This document shows positions 52,530-63,430 of a stretch of DNA of 64,000 nucleotides, piece by piece. The notes under the pieces were generated by a model that saw only the letters and a list, made by a program, of their open reading frames with translations, was not told the DNA's origin and searched no databases. Source of the stretch: an uncultured Altererythrobacter sp. (GTDB taxonomy: Bacteria > Pseudomonadota > Alphaproteobacteria > Sphingomonadales > Sphingomonadaceae); the NCBI GenBank assembly GCA_913056125.1, contig CAJXNC010000002.1, positions 186,001 to 250,000 on the forward strand, written 5' to 3'. The position numbers and the translations under genes were made by a program. Within the stretch, counting starts at the first letter, position 1; every line of letters starts with the position of its first letter.

Positions 52530-52620
52530 TTCAGTTCCCCTACGGATTGTCTTTGCTCACGGGCTTAGCCGCGCAGGCGCGCAAGCGGAACCGCGAAATG
52601 CAATGTCGGAGGAGAAGGAG

Positions 52621-52696
<76 letters not shown>

Positions 52697-52784
52697 ATTC
52701 CGGCGATTATCGCTGGGCCGAAGACTCGCTCGCGAATCATCGGGAGGCGCCCATATACAGAATGTTTCGCGCGTGAAAAGGGGC

Positions 52785-53903
52785 TCACAAAGAAGAAGTG
52801 CCCGCCTGCCTGTTCCAGCGGTCCACCATCATCAATCCGCCAATGCAGATCATGTTGGTCATCATGGATGATCCGCCATGGCTCATGAAGGGCAGGGGAA
52901 TGCCGACAACGGGGGCCAGCCCCATCACCATCATCAAATTGATCGCTACGTAAAAGAAGATCGTCGCCGTCAACCCGCCTGCCATCAGGCGCGAGAAGCG
53001 ATCCTTGCCCGCACGCGAGACATTGAGGCCCCAGCGCAGGATGATGCCGAAGACCAGCAGCACGAACAGCCCGCCGATCAGGCCCCATTCCTCCGCCATG
53101 GTAGCGAAGACGAAGTCGGTATGCGGCTCGGGCAAATAATCGAGCTGGCTCTGCGATCCCTCGCCAAACCCCTTACCGGTTATCCCGCCCGATCCGATGG
53201 CGATTTTCGACTGGGTGATGTGATAACCCGTGCCCAGCGGATCGCTTTCCGGATCGAGGAAGGTGAAGACGCGCTGGCGCTGATAATCCTGAAGGCCGAA
53301 GATGAAAGCGAGCGGCCCGGCAATCATGGCGGCGACAGCGCCACCGGCAAACCACTTGGTTGGCAGTCCGGCGAGGAACAGTACCACCGCGCCACCAAAG
53401 GCGATGGCCAGCGTGGTGCCAAGATCGGGTTGCATCAGGACCAGTCCCATGGGGAGGGCCATCAGGATGGACGGCGGGACGATTGCCCGCCATGTCCCGA
53501 TAAGGGCGATGGGCAGCGTGTGGTAGAAGCTCGCCAGCACCAACACGATGGTTGGCTTCATCAATTCCGAAGGCTGGATGCGCAGGAAGCCGAATTCGAG
53601 CCATCTCTGGCTGCCGCCACCGACCTGACCGATGATCTCGACCCCGAGCAGCATCAGCAGCACTGCGCCGTAGGCGGGATAGGCTCCCCAGAACACGAGG
53701 TCGCGAGGGATCCGCCACATGATCAGCGCCATGACGAGGAACACGCCGAAACGCAGCAGGTGCGAATTGGCATAAGGATCCATCGATCCGCCTGCCGCCG
53801 AATCGAGTACCGCTGCGCCGAACCCGACGATCATGAATAGCGGGATCAATACGCCCCAGGGAATCTCGGCCAGCGGGGCGGGGAGGGTGACGGCTTTCTT
53901 CAC
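52785..53903 (-). CDS. rodA: Rod-shape-determining glycosyltransferase RodA
   Basis: RodA is the SEDS-family peptidoglycan glycosyltransferase that polymerises lipid II during elongation with PBP2. The 372-residue membrane protein has about ten segments; key motifs are GGGSQRWLEFGFLRIQPSELMKP, LVLMQPDLGTTLAI, and the long periplasmic loop IAIGSGGITGKGFGEGSQSQLDYLPEPHTDFVFA, then PFMSHGGSSMM. The Asp in LMQPDLG is the expected catalytic residue. The start overlaps the mrdA stop by 4 bases. Confidence 0.95.
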   Translation of the reverse strand: MKKAVTLPAPLAEIPWGVLIPLFMIVGFGAAVLDSAAGGSMDPYANSHLLRFGVFLVMALIMWRIPRDLVFWGAYPAYGAVLLMLLGVEIIGQVGGGSQRWLEFGFLRIQPSELMKPTIVLVLASFYHTLPIALIGTWRAIVPPSILMALPMGLVLMQPDLGTTLAIAFGGAVVLFLAGLPTKWFAGGAVAAMIAGPLAFIFGLQDYQRQRVFTFLDPESDPLGTGYHITQSKIAIGSGGITGKGFGEGSQSQLDYLPEPHTDFVFATMAEEWGLIGGLFVLLVFGIILRWGLNVSRAGKDRFSRLMAGGLTATIFFYVAINLMMVMGLAPVVGIPLPFMSHGGSSMMTNMICIGGLMMVDRWNRQAGTSSL

Positions 53904-55921
53904 GTTGAAATACCATCCCCGCCCGGCTGCCCTTCGGCGCGCGGCGCTATGGCATCGGTGATCACACTTTCGGGTTCAAGCGAAGCGGCCCGCGCCTCGG
54001 CATCGACCTGGGCGGCAAGCTGCACTGCGTCGGGCGGAGGCGGAAGGTCTACGCCTGCGGCGGCGGCATATTGGGCATAGCGCGCAGCAAGACGCTGCTG
54101 GGCCGTTCCGCCCCATTGTTCCTCCAGCCGGTGCAATGCATCCAGGCCTTTCATCGGATCGAACAGGAAAGTCATTACGTCGCGTGCGACCGGGTAGGCC
54201 GACCCGGAGCCTCCGCCGTGTTCGATCACCACCGCTCCGGCATAGCGTGGCCGGTCGACGGGGGCGAAGAAGATGAAAAGACCGTGATCGCGATATTTCC
54301 ACGGGCCGGAGCGGCCATCGGAAACGCTCAGCGAGACGACCTGCGCGGTGCCGGTCTTGCCTGCCATCTGGATACCCTCGAGAGGCAGGCGTGCACGCCC
54401 GGCCGTACCGGGGCCGTTGACGACATCGCTCATGGCCTGCCGGATATAGGCGATCCGCTCCGGTTCGAAATTCATCGATGCGAATGGGGGATGGCCGGTT
54501 TGCTTGATCAGCCGTGGCTGCACGATCGTGCCGGTCGCCATACGCGCCGACATGACCGCCAATTGCAGCGGGCTCGCGAGATAGTAGCCCTGTCCGATCG
54601 ACGCGTTGACCGTGTCGTAATTCTGCCATTCGCGTCCGTACTTGGCGAGTTTCCAGGCAGGGTCGGGTACCGTGCCGAAGAACTGGCTGGTCACGGGAAG
54701 GTCGAACTCCTCGCCCATTCCAACGGTGTGTGCGAAGTCGGCCACGACATCGAAGCCGACCTGCTGGGCGAAGTGATAGAAATAGGTGTCGCAACTCTGG
54801 TAGATCGCCTTGGCCATGTCGGTGCGGCCATGTGTCGAGTGACAGCGGAAGAAGCGATTGCCGACCCTGAGGCCGCCATTGCACACGACCGATTCATCAG
54901 GTTGGATGCCGGCTTTCAGGAAGGCCATGGCGTGCATGGGCTTTACCGTCGAACCTGGCGGATAAAGCCCCTTCAGGACCTTGTTGCGTAGCGGTACGCG
55001 CTCGTCATCACGCAACATCGCATATTCGACGCGGCCAATACCCGAGGAGAAACTGTTGGGATCGAAGCTGGGCATGCTCGCCATGCAAAGCAGGTCACCC
55101 GATTCGCAATCCATCACCACGACCGAGCCGGATTCAAGGCCGATACGACGTGCGGCATAGTCCTGTAGCGGACCATCGATGGTCAGGTTTATGGCATTGC
55201 CCTGAATGTCTTCGCGCGTCTCGAGGTCGCGAACGATACGGCCCGACGCCGTGACTTCGGTACGCCGAGCTCCGGGCTCTCCCCGCAATTCCTGCTCGAA
55301 CTGCTTCTCGAGCCCGTCCTTGCCAAGCTTGAAGCCGGGCGTAAGCAGTAGGGGCTGCGGCTCGAGATCGTATTCCTCGCGGCTCGGCGCGCCGACATAC
55401 CCGATCAGGTGCCCTACCGAAGGGCCGGTGGGGTAGTGCCGCGAATAGCCGCGCTGCGGGATGACGCCGGGCATTTCCGGCAGCCTCACGCTGACTGCGG
55501 CGAACTTCTCGAAAGCAAGCCCGCTCGCAACGGGCACGACCTGGAAGCCCGCACTGTCCGTAATCTTGTCGCGTAAGTCCTGCTTCTCGGCCGCATCGAA
55601 ATCGAGCAGGTTGGAAAGCATCTCCACCGTCCCATCGACATCGTTCAACCGTTCGGGAACGATATCGACGCGGAAATCCGCGCGGTTTGAGGCAAGTGGC
55701 GATCCATCGCGGTCGAGAATCCAGCCGCGCCGCGGTGGGATCAGCGTCAGGTTGACGCGATTGCTTTCCGCCTCGACCCGGTACTTCTCGTTCTCGGCAA
55801 CGGCGATGTAACCCATGCGTGCAGCCAGCAGCAGGCCGATTCCGCCCTGGACCGCGCCGACAACGAAAGTGCGTCGGTCGAAGGTCTGGCGCATCGCGCT
55901 GGAGGTGACATGTTTATCCAT
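53900..55921 (-). CDS. mrdA: Penicillin-binding protein 2
   Basis: PBP2 is the transpeptidase of the elongasome. The 673-residue protein has one N-terminal membrane segment, a pedestal domain with RVNLTLIPPRRGWILDRDGSPLASNRADF, and a transpeptidase domain with Ser324-x-x-Lys327 (PPGSTVKPM), SCD in YQSCDTYFYHF and KTG at 522-524 (AGKTGTAQV). A basic/acidic tail of about 60 residues follows. It starts 3 bases after mreD and overlaps rodA by 4 bases. Confidence 0.95.
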   Translation of the reverse strand: MDKHVTSSAMRQTFDRRTFVVGAVQGGIGLLLAARMGYIAVAENEKYRVEAESNRVNLTLIPPRRGWILDRDGSPLASNRADFRVDIVPERLNDVDGTVEMLSNLLDFDAAEKQDLRDKITDSAGFQVVPVASGLAFEKFAAVSVRLPEMPGVIPQRGYSRHYPTGPSVGHLIGYVGAPSREEYDLEPQPLLLTPGFKLGKDGLEKQFEQELRGEPGARRTEVTASGRIVRDLETREDIQGNAINLTIDGPLQDYAARRIGLESGSVVVMDCESGDLLCMASMPSFDPNSFSSGIGRVEYAMLRDDERVPLRNKVLKGLYPPGSTVKPMHAMAFLKAGIQPDESVVCNGGLRVGNRFFRCHSTHGRTDMAKAIYQSCDTYFYHFAQQVGFDVVADFAHTVGMGEEFDLPVTSQFFGTVPDPAWKLAKYGREWQNYDTVNASIGQGYYLASPLQLAVMSARMATGTIVQPRLIKQTGHPPFASMNFEPERIAYIRQAMSDVVNGPGTAGRARLPLEGIQMAGKTGTAQVVSLSVSDGRSGPWKYRDHGLFIFFAPVDRPRYAGAVVIEHGGGSGSAYPVARDVMTFLFDPMKGLDALHRLEEQWGGTAQQRLAARYAQYAAAAGVDLPPPPDAVQLAAQVDAEARAASLEPESVITDAIAPRAEGQPGGDGIST

Positions 55922-55924
55922 GTC

Positions 55925-56482
55925 TCACCCCAGCCTGCGGACGCGTAACAGGCGAAGCCGGTCGAGCAGGGCAACCATGCGCGTGAAAATGGGGAAGAGC
56001 GCGATGGAGAGCAAGAGCTGCGGCAGGATTACGCTGGCATGCAGGAGCCCGACTGGAGTGCCCGAGAGCAATGCTGCGGCGACAAGGTAGATTGCGATGA
56101 TCAGGGCCGACGTCAGCCAGTCCTGCCAAAAGACGCGCCACGGAAACCGCAGATCGATGAGCTCGAGCGCAATCAGGGTCAACGAAAAAAGCAGAATGGC
56201 GCTGCCGAAGGGCTGGCCCGAGAAGAGATCGTCGAACAGGCCGAGCGGGAAGCCGGCCCATAGCGGCAGCAGGCCAGGCCGCAACACGCGCCAGGCGAGC
56301 ATGATCATCAGTGCGAAGGGCGGAACGACCGGTGCCGGGGCGATGATCGGCAGGAGCGGTGTCATCGAACCTAGCAGGATGGAAAGCCAGGGCACGCCAT
56401 AGACCAGGACGGGAGAATGGTCCCGGTTGATCTTGCTGCCATAAGCATCACGTCGGGATTGCGGGTTGAGGCGCTCCATCAA
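55925..56482 (-). CDS. mreD: Rod-shape-determining protein MreD
   Basis: This 185-residue membrane protein has about five hydrophobic segments and MreD features: FALMIMLAWRVLRPGLLPLWAGFPLGLFDDLFSGQPFGSAILLFSL near the middle, with the conserved G-x-x-x-D-x-x-x-G-x-x-G pattern. It connects MreC and the RodA-PBP2 machine. The N-terminus contains NPQSRRDAYGSKINRDHSP. Its start overlaps mreC by 4 bases. Confidence 0.9.
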   Translation of the reverse strand: MMERLNPQSRRDAYGSKINRDHSPVLVYGVPWLSILLGSMTPLLPIIAPAPVVPPFALMIMLAWRVLRPGLLPLWAGFPLGLFDDLFSGQPFGSAILLFSLTLIALELIDLRFPWRVFWQDWLTSALIIAIYLVAAALLSGTPVGLLHASVILPQLLLSIALFPIFTRMVALLDRLRLLRVRRLG

Positions 56483-57369
56483 TCGGCCGAGGGGTCGGCC
56501 AGCACCGGTTCCTGCATCGCCTGGAGCACGCGCTCCTGCCAGATCGGCTCAACGATCACGATGTCGGTGGCTGCCGGATTGCTAAGCAGTTGGGCGATGC
56601 CACCATCCTCCGTGATCTCGGTCACCACGGCCACCGCGATGCCGGGGCGGAACAGGCCGCCTGCTCCGGAAGTGACAAAGACGTCGCCTTCCTCAAGTGG
56701 ATTGATGCCGAGGTTGATCAACCGCAGGCGCAGAGAACCGTCGGCTCGGCCCTCGGCAAAGGCGATTACGTCGTCGCTCGCCCGGCGCACCGGGACCATG
56801 CTTTCCTGATCGGTCAACAGCAGGACACGCGAGGAACTGGCGCCCGTTTCGAGTACGCGACCGACAAGTCCCATGGGGGAGGTCACAGGCATACCGACCT
56901 TCACTCCCTCGGCGCTACCGGCCGAAAGATAGGCGAAGCGCCTGGTGCTGGACGATGTCGATCCGATCAGCCTTGCAGTGGTAACGGTTTCCGCGTCTCC
57001 CGACGCGAGTTCGAGGACTGCCTTGAGCCGCTCGTTCTCTTGTTCGAGCGCTTCTGCTTCCGCGAGCCGGACGCGGGCCACGGCGATCTCTCGTTCAAGC
57101 TCGGCATTGCGGCTGCCGGCATCGTAATAGCCGGCAATGGCCTCGAAAATGCTGCGGGATTCGACCCTGCCGGCAGCGCCCGCCTGTCCCGCCGGGGCGG
57201 TCAGGTCGCTTGCCATGCTGCGCAGGCCCTGGAAGGTTTCCGGGCGCCACAGGGAAATCATCAGCAGGGCGGCTCCGATCAGCGCTCCGGTCCCGGCGAT
57301 CACGTAGCCGGCGAACAGCCCCAGCTGCGCCCGCTTGTTGGAACCCGATCTATGCGCTGGCGGTGCCAT
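56479..57369 (-). CDS. mreC: Rod-shape-determining protein MreC
   Basis: MreC is the bitopic periplasmic scaffold linking MreB with PBP2. The 296-residue protein has a membrane segment at about 14-36 (LGLFAGYVIAGTGALIGAALLMI), a coiled coil at about 85-115 (RNAELEREIAVARVRLAEAEALEQENERLKAVLE) and the two-barrel MreC domain with LIGSTSSSTRRFAYLSAGSAEGVKVGMPVTSPMGLVGRV and VPVRRASDDVIAFAEG. It starts 31 bases downstream of the mreB stop. Confidence 0.93.
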   Translation of the reverse strand: MAPPAHRSGSNKRAQLGLFAGYVIAGTGALIGAALLMISLWRPETFQGLRSMASDLTAPAGQAGAAGRVESRSIFEAIAGYYDAGSRNAELEREIAVARVRLAEAEALEQENERLKAVLELASGDAETVTTARLIGSTSSSTRRFAYLSAGSAEGVKVGMPVTSPMGLVGRVLETGASSSRVLLLTDQESMVPVRRASDDVIAFAEGRADGSLRLRLINLGINPLEEGDVFVTSGAGGLFRPGIAVAVVTEITEDGGIAQLLSNPAATDIVIVEPIWQERVLQAMQEPVLADPSAD

Positions 57370-57400
57370 AACCGCCCTGTCCTCCCTGCTTGTCCGGAAA

Positions 57401-58462
<1,062 letters not shown>

Positions 58463-58629
58463 TTACCGCGCATAGGTCATTCCAGATCAACCTTAAGGCG
58501 GCGCTAATGCGGTGGAAGAGCCGCTCTCTAGCGCGACCAGCGCCGAAAGGCCAAAATTTTGTGTCGAAAAGGCACGTGTTTTTCACCGCTCGGCTCGAAT
58601 TTTGCATTGCCCGGCGCTAGGCTCGCAAA

Positions 58630-60471
58630 ATGCCGCAAATCCGCCGCCTTCCTGAAAACCTGGTTAACCGTATTGCCGCTGGCGAAGTCGTCGAACGTCC
58701 CGCCTCTGCGTTGAAGGAGCTGGTGGAGAACGCCATCGATTCCGGTGCGACGCGGATTGCCGTTTCACTTGTCGAAGGCGGGCTTTCGCGGATCGAAGTG
58801 ACCGACGATGGTTGCGGTATGGATCCGGCAGAAATGGCGCTCGCGCTCGAGCGTCACGCAACGTCCAAACTGCCCGACGAGGCAATCGAGAAAGTGGCGA
58901 CGCTTGGCTTTCGTGGAGAGGCTTTGCCGAGCATTGCCAGCGTGGCCCGCCTTTCGCTCGAAAGCAGGCCGCGAGATGCGGAGCAGGGCTGGTGGCGTGT
59001 TGTCGATCATGGTCAGATCGTCGAAGAAGGGCCAGCTGCGCTGCCGCCCGGAACGCGCGTGCGGATGGAAGGCCTCTTCGCCAAGGTGCCCGCCAGGCGG
59101 AAATTCCTGCGCACGCCGCGCAGTGAGTATGCTGCCTGCCTCGAAGTAGTACGGCGGCTCGCCATGGCACGGCCCGATATCGGCTTCACGCTCGATCATG
59201 GCGAGCGGCGAATATTCGCGCTGCAGCCGGGCCAGGAACTCGAGGCGCGCGTTGCGCAGATTGTGGCGCGCGAACTCAAGGACAATGGGGTCTCCATTGA
59301 TCTGGAGCGTCCTATCGATGGCGGCTCGATGCGGCTGACGGGCCTCGCTGGCCTGCCGACCTACAATCGCGGCGTTGCCGATCACCAATATCTTTTCGTC
59401 AATGGCCGCCCGGTGAAGGACCGCCTGCTGACAGGTGCTGTGCGCGGAGCCTATGCCGACATGCTCGCGCGCGACAGACATGCAGTGCTGGCCCTGTTCC
59501 TCGAGATTCCGCACGAAGATGTCGATGTGAACGTCCATCCGGCCAAGACCGAGGTGCGCTTTCGCGACGCTGCGGGCGTGCGCGGTTTCATCGTTTCGGG
59601 TCTGCGAAAGGCGTTATCGACCGGCGACAGGCGCAGCGCGCAAATGCCCGATGCCGGCGCCATGTCGCGCTGGCAGGCAGAGCCACGTGCTCCTGCGCAG
59701 CAGGGCGAGGAGGCAGGCGCGGTGATGCGCTCGATCTTCCAGGGACGCGACTGGACTATGCCTTCGCCGGGGTCCCTATCGAGTGTGAGCGAACCGGCGC
59801 AGCCATGGCAGGGAGGGGAGACAAAGGTTCTGGCCCCATTGCAGGGCCGCGCGGAAGTGGCGGAAGACCTGCCCGACAATGCGGAGGAATTCCCGCTTGG
59901 GATCGCGCGCGGGCAGATCGCCAACACTTACATCGTGGCAGAAGCGTCAGACGGCCTCGTCATCGTGGACCAGCATGCCGCGCATGAGCGTTTGACGCTG
60001 GAACGGCTTCGGGCGGCGGGGGCTGGGGACAAGGTAGCCGCAAGCCAGGCCTTGCTCATGCCCGAAGTGGTGGAGCTGGACGAACCGTCATGCGACCGGC
60101 TCGAACAGCAGGCCGAGCGCTTCGCCGAGCTGGGCCTCATGATCGAACGTTTCGGCCCGGCTGCCATGCTCGTGCGCGCCATGCCCGCATCCCTCAAGAA
60201 GGCCGACCCCAAAGCGCTGCTGACCGATCTTGCCGATGACATCGCAAAGCATGGCGAGAGCCTGCTGCTGGGCGAGAAGATCGAATATGTGCTGGCAACC
60301 ATGGCCTGTCACGGATCGGTAAGGGCCGGGCGTACACTCAATGTGACCGAGATGAATGCCCTGCTGCGCGACATGGAGAACACGCCGCGCTCCGGCCAAT
60401 GCAATCATGGCCGTCCGACCTGGGTGAAGCTGTCCATGGAAGATGTCGAAAAGCTTTTCGGGAGGCATTGA
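58630..60471 (+). CDS. mutL: DNA mismatch repair protein MutL
   Basis: MutL couples MutS mismatch recognition to downstream excision. The 613-residue protein has a GHKL ATPase domain (LVNRIAAGEVVERPASALKELVENAIDSGATRI, DDGCGM, ATSKL, GFRGEALPSIASV), a Pro/Gln-rich linker around 335-400 and a C-terminal dimerisation domain with DQHAAHERLTLERL. DQHAAHERL resembles the endonuclease motif DQHAxxExxxxE seen in MutL of organisms without MutH. The ATG follows CTAGGC by 7 bases, so the transcript may be leaderless. Its stop overlaps the next start (TGATG). Confidence 0.96.
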   Translation: MPQIRRLPENLVNRIAAGEVVERPASALKELVENAIDSGATRIAVSLVEGGLSRIEVTDDGCGMDPAEMALALERHATSKLPDEAIEKVATLGFRGEALPSIASVARLSLESRPRDAEQGWWRVVDHGQIVEEGPAALPPGTRVRMEGLFAKVPARRKFLRTPRSEYAACLEVVRRLAMARPDIGFTLDHGERRIFALQPGQELEARVAQIVARELKDNGVSIDLERPIDGGSMRLTGLAGLPTYNRGVADHQYLFVNGRPVKDRLLTGAVRGAYADMLARDRHAVLALFLEIPHEDVDVNVHPAKTEVRFRDAAGVRGFIVSGLRKALSTGDRRSAQMPDAGAMSRWQAEPRAPAQQGEEAGAVMRSIFQGRDWTMPSPGSLSSVSEPAQPWQGGETKVLAPLQGRAEVAEDLPDNAEEFPLGIARGQIANTYIVAEASDGLVIVDQHAAHERLTLERLRAAGAGDKVAASQALLMPEVVELDEPSCDRLEQQAERFAELGLMIERFGPAAMLVRAMPASLKKADPKALLTDLADDIAKHGESLLLGEKIEYVLATMACHGSVRAGRTLNVTEMNALLRDMENTPRSGQCNHGRPTWVKLSMEDVEKLFGRH

Positions 60472-60968
60472 TGCGTTTTGCGGTGGCACTGTTGGCACTA
60501 GCCTGCACCGCTTGCGGGCAGCAGGTCGATGAAGGTGAGCAGGAGATGATCGAGGAGCAGGCCATTGCCGATGTAGAGGCGGTCAATGGCTCCGAACCTC
60601 CGCTGCGCGAAGTGGTACCTGAACCGATCCTGTTTCCCGATATCGAGAAGCACGACATGTTCGGCGCTTCCTGTGCCTATGCGCCCGGAACCAGCCTGGG
60701 TGCGCGCGTTATCGCGCGGCAAGCCGATGCCTTCATGAAGGTGGATGGCGAGGTGATCCGCTTCGCCGCCGATCCCGGCGCGCGCGAACTGCCCTACGGT
60801 ACGCGCTCGCTTTACAATGGCACCGAATACTCGCTGCGCCTCGAAGTTGCCGGCGATGGTGAGCAGTCAGGCATGGAAACGATGGACTACGAGGGTTCCA
60901 TCAGCCTGCGCGACCGTTGGGACCGCGTGGTCTACGATGGGGTGGGTACCGCGCAATGCGGCGTGTAA
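60471..60968 (+). CDS. Small lipoprotein downstream of mutL
   Basis: This 165-residue protein has a short lipoprotein signal (MRFAVALLALACTACGQQ) with the lipid-modified cysteine at 15 (TAC) or 12. An acidic helical stretch follows, then EKHDMFGASCAYAPGTSLGARVIARQADAFMKVDGEVIRFAADPG, a beta-rich part with ELPYGTRSLYNGTEYSLRLEV and a C-terminal Cys (TAQCGV) that may pair with the Cys in SCAYAP. The start overlaps the mutL stop, with GGAGG inside the mutL end, so translation is coupled. No family recognised. Confidence 0.78.
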   Translation: MRFAVALLALACTACGQQVDEGEQEMIEEQAIADVEAVNGSEPPLREVVPEPILFPDIEKHDMFGASCAYAPGTSLGARVIARQADAFMKVDGEVIRFAADPGARELPYGTRSLYNGTEYSLRLEVAGDGEQSGMETMDYEGSISLRDRWDRVVYDGVGTAQCGV

Positions 60969-60982
60969 TCAGCTCTTGGTGA

Positions 60983-61696
60983 TCAGCGAAGGCGCTTGAC
61001 GTAAAGCTGCTTGTCGTCGCGCCGTTCCATCAGGAAATGGTCGCTTGCCGCACGCATCAGGTCGGACAGGCGCTTGAAGCCGTAATTGCGGACATCGAAG
61101 CTTGAACGATTGCCGGCGATCTGGCCGACCTCGTGTAGCCGCGCAAAGCCTTCGTCGTCGCGGCTCGATGCTTTCCACGCTGCTCCCAGCAGGTCGATCA
61201 GTTCGGGGTCAAGCGGGCTGCCGCTCTGCGCCCTGGTATCGTCGGCGGCATGGGTGCGGATCAGCTGTTCGACATCGATGAAACGGGTGCAGGCGGTCTT
61301 GAAGGCCTCGGGCGCCTTGGCCATGCCGAAGCCGTAGACGATCAGTCCGTCCTGCCGCAGCCGCGTGACCAGCGGGGTGAAATCGCTGTCCGAACTCATG
61401 ATCCCGAAGCCGTCCACCTTGCCATCGTAAAGCAGGTCGATGGCGTCGATGGTCATCGCCATGTCGGTGGCGTTCTTGCCCTTGGTGAGGTCGAATTGCT
61501 GCATGGGCTGCAGGCCGAAGCGGTGGGTGATCTTGTTCCAGTTGCTGAGCGCGGGCTTGGCCCAATTGCCGTAAGCGCGGCGGATATTCACTTGCCCCAG
61601 CTCTGCCAGCACTGTCAGTACCGGGTCGATCCCGGCATGGCTGGCATTGTCGGCATCGATCAGCAGGGCGATATTCTTGAGAACTTGTTCCGGCAT
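60983..61696 (-). CDS. NYN-domain (LabA-like) RNase protein with C-terminal LOTUS/OST-HTH domain
   Basis: This 237-residue protein has a NYN/PIN-like nuclease domain: NIALLIDADNASHAGID (Asp14, Asp16), NATDMAMTIDAIDLLY (Asp78) and GIMSSDSDFTPLVTRLR (Asp103, Asp105), the expected acidic metal-binding centre. The C-terminal 70 residues (DDEGFARLHEVGQIAGN to GFKRLSDLMRAASDHFLMERR) look like an OST-HTH/LOTUS RNA-binding domain, which has also been found with LabA-like proteins. It probably binds and cuts RNA; partners unknown. It is convergent with the lipoprotein gene. Confidence 0.87.
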   Translation of the reverse strand: MPEQVLKNIALLIDADNASHAGIDPVLTVLAELGQVNIRRAYGNWAKPALSNWNKITHRFGLQPMQQFDLTKGKNATDMAMTIDAIDLLYDGKVDGFGIMSSDSDFTPLVTRLRQDGLIVYGFGMAKAPEAFKTACTRFIDVEQLIRTHAADDTRAQSGSPLDPELIDLLGAAWKASSRDDEGFARLHEVGQIAGNRSSFDVRNYGFKRLSDLMRAASDHFLMERRDDKQLYVKRLR

Positions 61697-61736
61697 GGCA
61701 AGCTACATGGCCCTGCCGCGGCAAAGTCGCAAGCGC

Positions 61737-62384
61737 TCAAGCGGGCGCGAACTTCCCGGTCTTTTCGTCAAGCAGGTGCAGGACGCCATCGGAAATGGCG
61801 AAGAAGGCCCCGCGCAGGGTGAGGGCGCCCCTGGCTTCCTTCGCCTGGACGCAGGGGAAAGTCCGCAGGTTTTCCAGGCTGACCTTCACGCCGGCCATTT
61901 CCATCGCACGTTCCGCTTTGCGCCCTTCGGTGCCGTGTTGGGCGGCGACTTCATCCCGCGCCTTGTCGAGAAGTGAAATCCAGTCATGCACGAAGCCACC
62001 CCGGCCGGGTTCGGCACCTTCCATGCTCTTGGTTAGTGCGGCCTGGCAGCCACCGCACAGGCCGTGGCCCATGACCATGATCTCGCGAACCTTGAGAACC
62101 TGAACAGCAAATTCGAGCGCTGCCGAGACTCCATGATGGCCCGGTGTGGTCTCGAAAGGCGGGACCAGCGCGGCGACATTTCGGACGACGAAAAGTTCGC
62201 CCGGATTAACGTCGAATATCTGCGAGGGATCGACCCGGCTGTCCGAACAGGAAATCACCATGACCCGCGGTTGCTGGCCTTCCTTGAGCGTCGCCCAGCG
62301 TTCGCGCTCAGGTTTCCAGCCTACCTCACGAAAGCGGTGATAGCCGGAAAGGAGTTCGGAAAGTTCGGGAGTAGGCTCGATCAT
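61737..62384 (-). CDS. Beta-class carbonic anhydrase
   Basis: This 215-residue enzyme interconverts CO2 and bicarbonate. The zinc site of beta-class enzymes is visible: Cys46, Asp48 and Arg50 in [14 protein letters not shown], and His107 and Cys110 in [14 protein letters not shown]. Length matches the family. Preceded upstream by the divergent lipA gene. Confidence 0.93.
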   Translation of the reverse strand: MIEPTPELSELLSGYHRFREVGWKPERERWATLKEGQQPRVMVISCSDSRVDPSQIFDVNPGELFVVRNVAALVPPFETTPGHHGVSAALEFAVQVLKVREIMVMGHGLCGGCQAALTKSMEGAEPGRGGFVHDWISLLDKARDEVAAQHGTEGRKAERAMEMAGVKVSLENLRTFPCVQAKEARGALTLRGAFFAISDGVLHLLDEKTGKFAPA

Positions 62385-62491
62385 GTGGGTTCATCTGCCG
62401 CGTGTCACAAGTTGAGGCAAGCCTGTTCCTTGGTCCATGCCGAGGGTCAGGGCCATTGCCACTGGCATGGGTGTTCACTAAGTGGGCCAGC

Positions 62492-63430
62492 ATGAACGAC
62501 CTATCCTCCGCTCCGGAAACGTCCAAGCCGGAAGGCCGCCTGCGCAAGCCCGACTGGATCAGGGTGAAGGCGCCCGTCAGCAAGGGCTACCAGTCCACGC
62601 GCCAGCTAATGCGTGATCTGGGTCTCAACACGGTGTGCGAGGAAGCAGCCTGTCCCAATATCGGGGAGTGCTGGACCAAGAAACACGCCACCGTGATGAT
62701 CCTGGGCGATGTGTGTACGCGCGCCTGTGCCTTCTGCAACGTCAAGACCGGCATGCCGCGCATTGTCGATCCGCTCGAGCCCGAGCATGTGGCGACTGCG
62801 GCTGCCAAGTTGGGGCTGGAGCATATCGTCATCACTTCGGTCGACCGTGACGACCTTCCCGATGGCGGGGCGGGGCAGTTCGTCAAGGTGATCGAGGCTT
62901 TGCGTCGCACCACGCCCGACACCACGATCGAGATCCTGACGCCCGATTTTCGCGGCAAAATGCGCGAAGCGGTTGAAGCCATCTGCATAGCGGGCCCGGA
63001 CGTTTACAATCACAATCTCGAAACGGTTCCGCGGCTTTACCCGACCATCCGCCCTGGCGCGCGCTATTACGCGTCGCTGCGCCTGCTTGAAGAGGTCAAG
63101 CGCCACGACCCGCTGATTTTCACCAAGTCGGGCATCATGCTTGGCCTTGGTGAGCAGCGGCTGGAAGTCCACCAGGTGATGGACGACATGCGCAGCGCCG
63201 AAGTCGATTTCCTGACCATGGGGCAATATCTCCAGCCCACGCCAAAGCATGCGAAAGTGGAAGACTTCGTAACCCCGCAGGTCTTCGATGCCTATGGCGC
63301 GGTGGCGCGGGCCAAGGGTTTCCTGCAGGTCGCCTCCAGCCCACTGACCCGATCGAGCTACCATGCGGGTGAGGACTTTGCGGAGATGAAGGCTGCTCGG
63401 GAGGAGCGTATCAGGAAACAGCAAGCCTGA
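62492..63430 (+). CDS. lipA: Lipoyl synthase
   Basis: LipA is a radical-SAM enzyme that inserts two sulfurs into octanoyl groups on lipoyl-dependent enzymes. The 312-residue protein from the ATG at 62492 carries the auxiliary cluster cysteines in [12 protein letters not shown] (Cys49, 54, 60), the radical-[11 protein letters not shown] (Cys75, 79, 82) and the C-terminal RSSYHAGE, where the first Ser of SSYH is the known ligand of the auxiliary cluster. The frame is open 30 codons upstream, but [15 protein letters not shown] is more family-like. Its stop overlaps the next start (TGATG). Confidence 0.96.
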   Translation: MNDLSSAPETSKPEGRLRKPDWIRVKAPVSKGYQSTRQLMRDLGLNTVCEEAACPNIGECWTKKHATVMILGDVCTRACAFCNVKTGMPRIVDPLEPEHVATAAAKLGLEHIVITSVDRDDLPDGGAGQFVKVIEALRRTTPDTTIEILTPDFRGKMREAVEAICIAGPDVYNHNLETVPRLYPTIRPGARYYASLRLLEEVKRHDPLIFTKSGIMLGLGEQRLEVHQVMDDMRSAEVDFLTMGQYLQPTPKHAKVEDFVTPQVFDAYGAVARAKGFLQVASSPLTRSSYHAGEDFAEMKAAREERIRKQQA

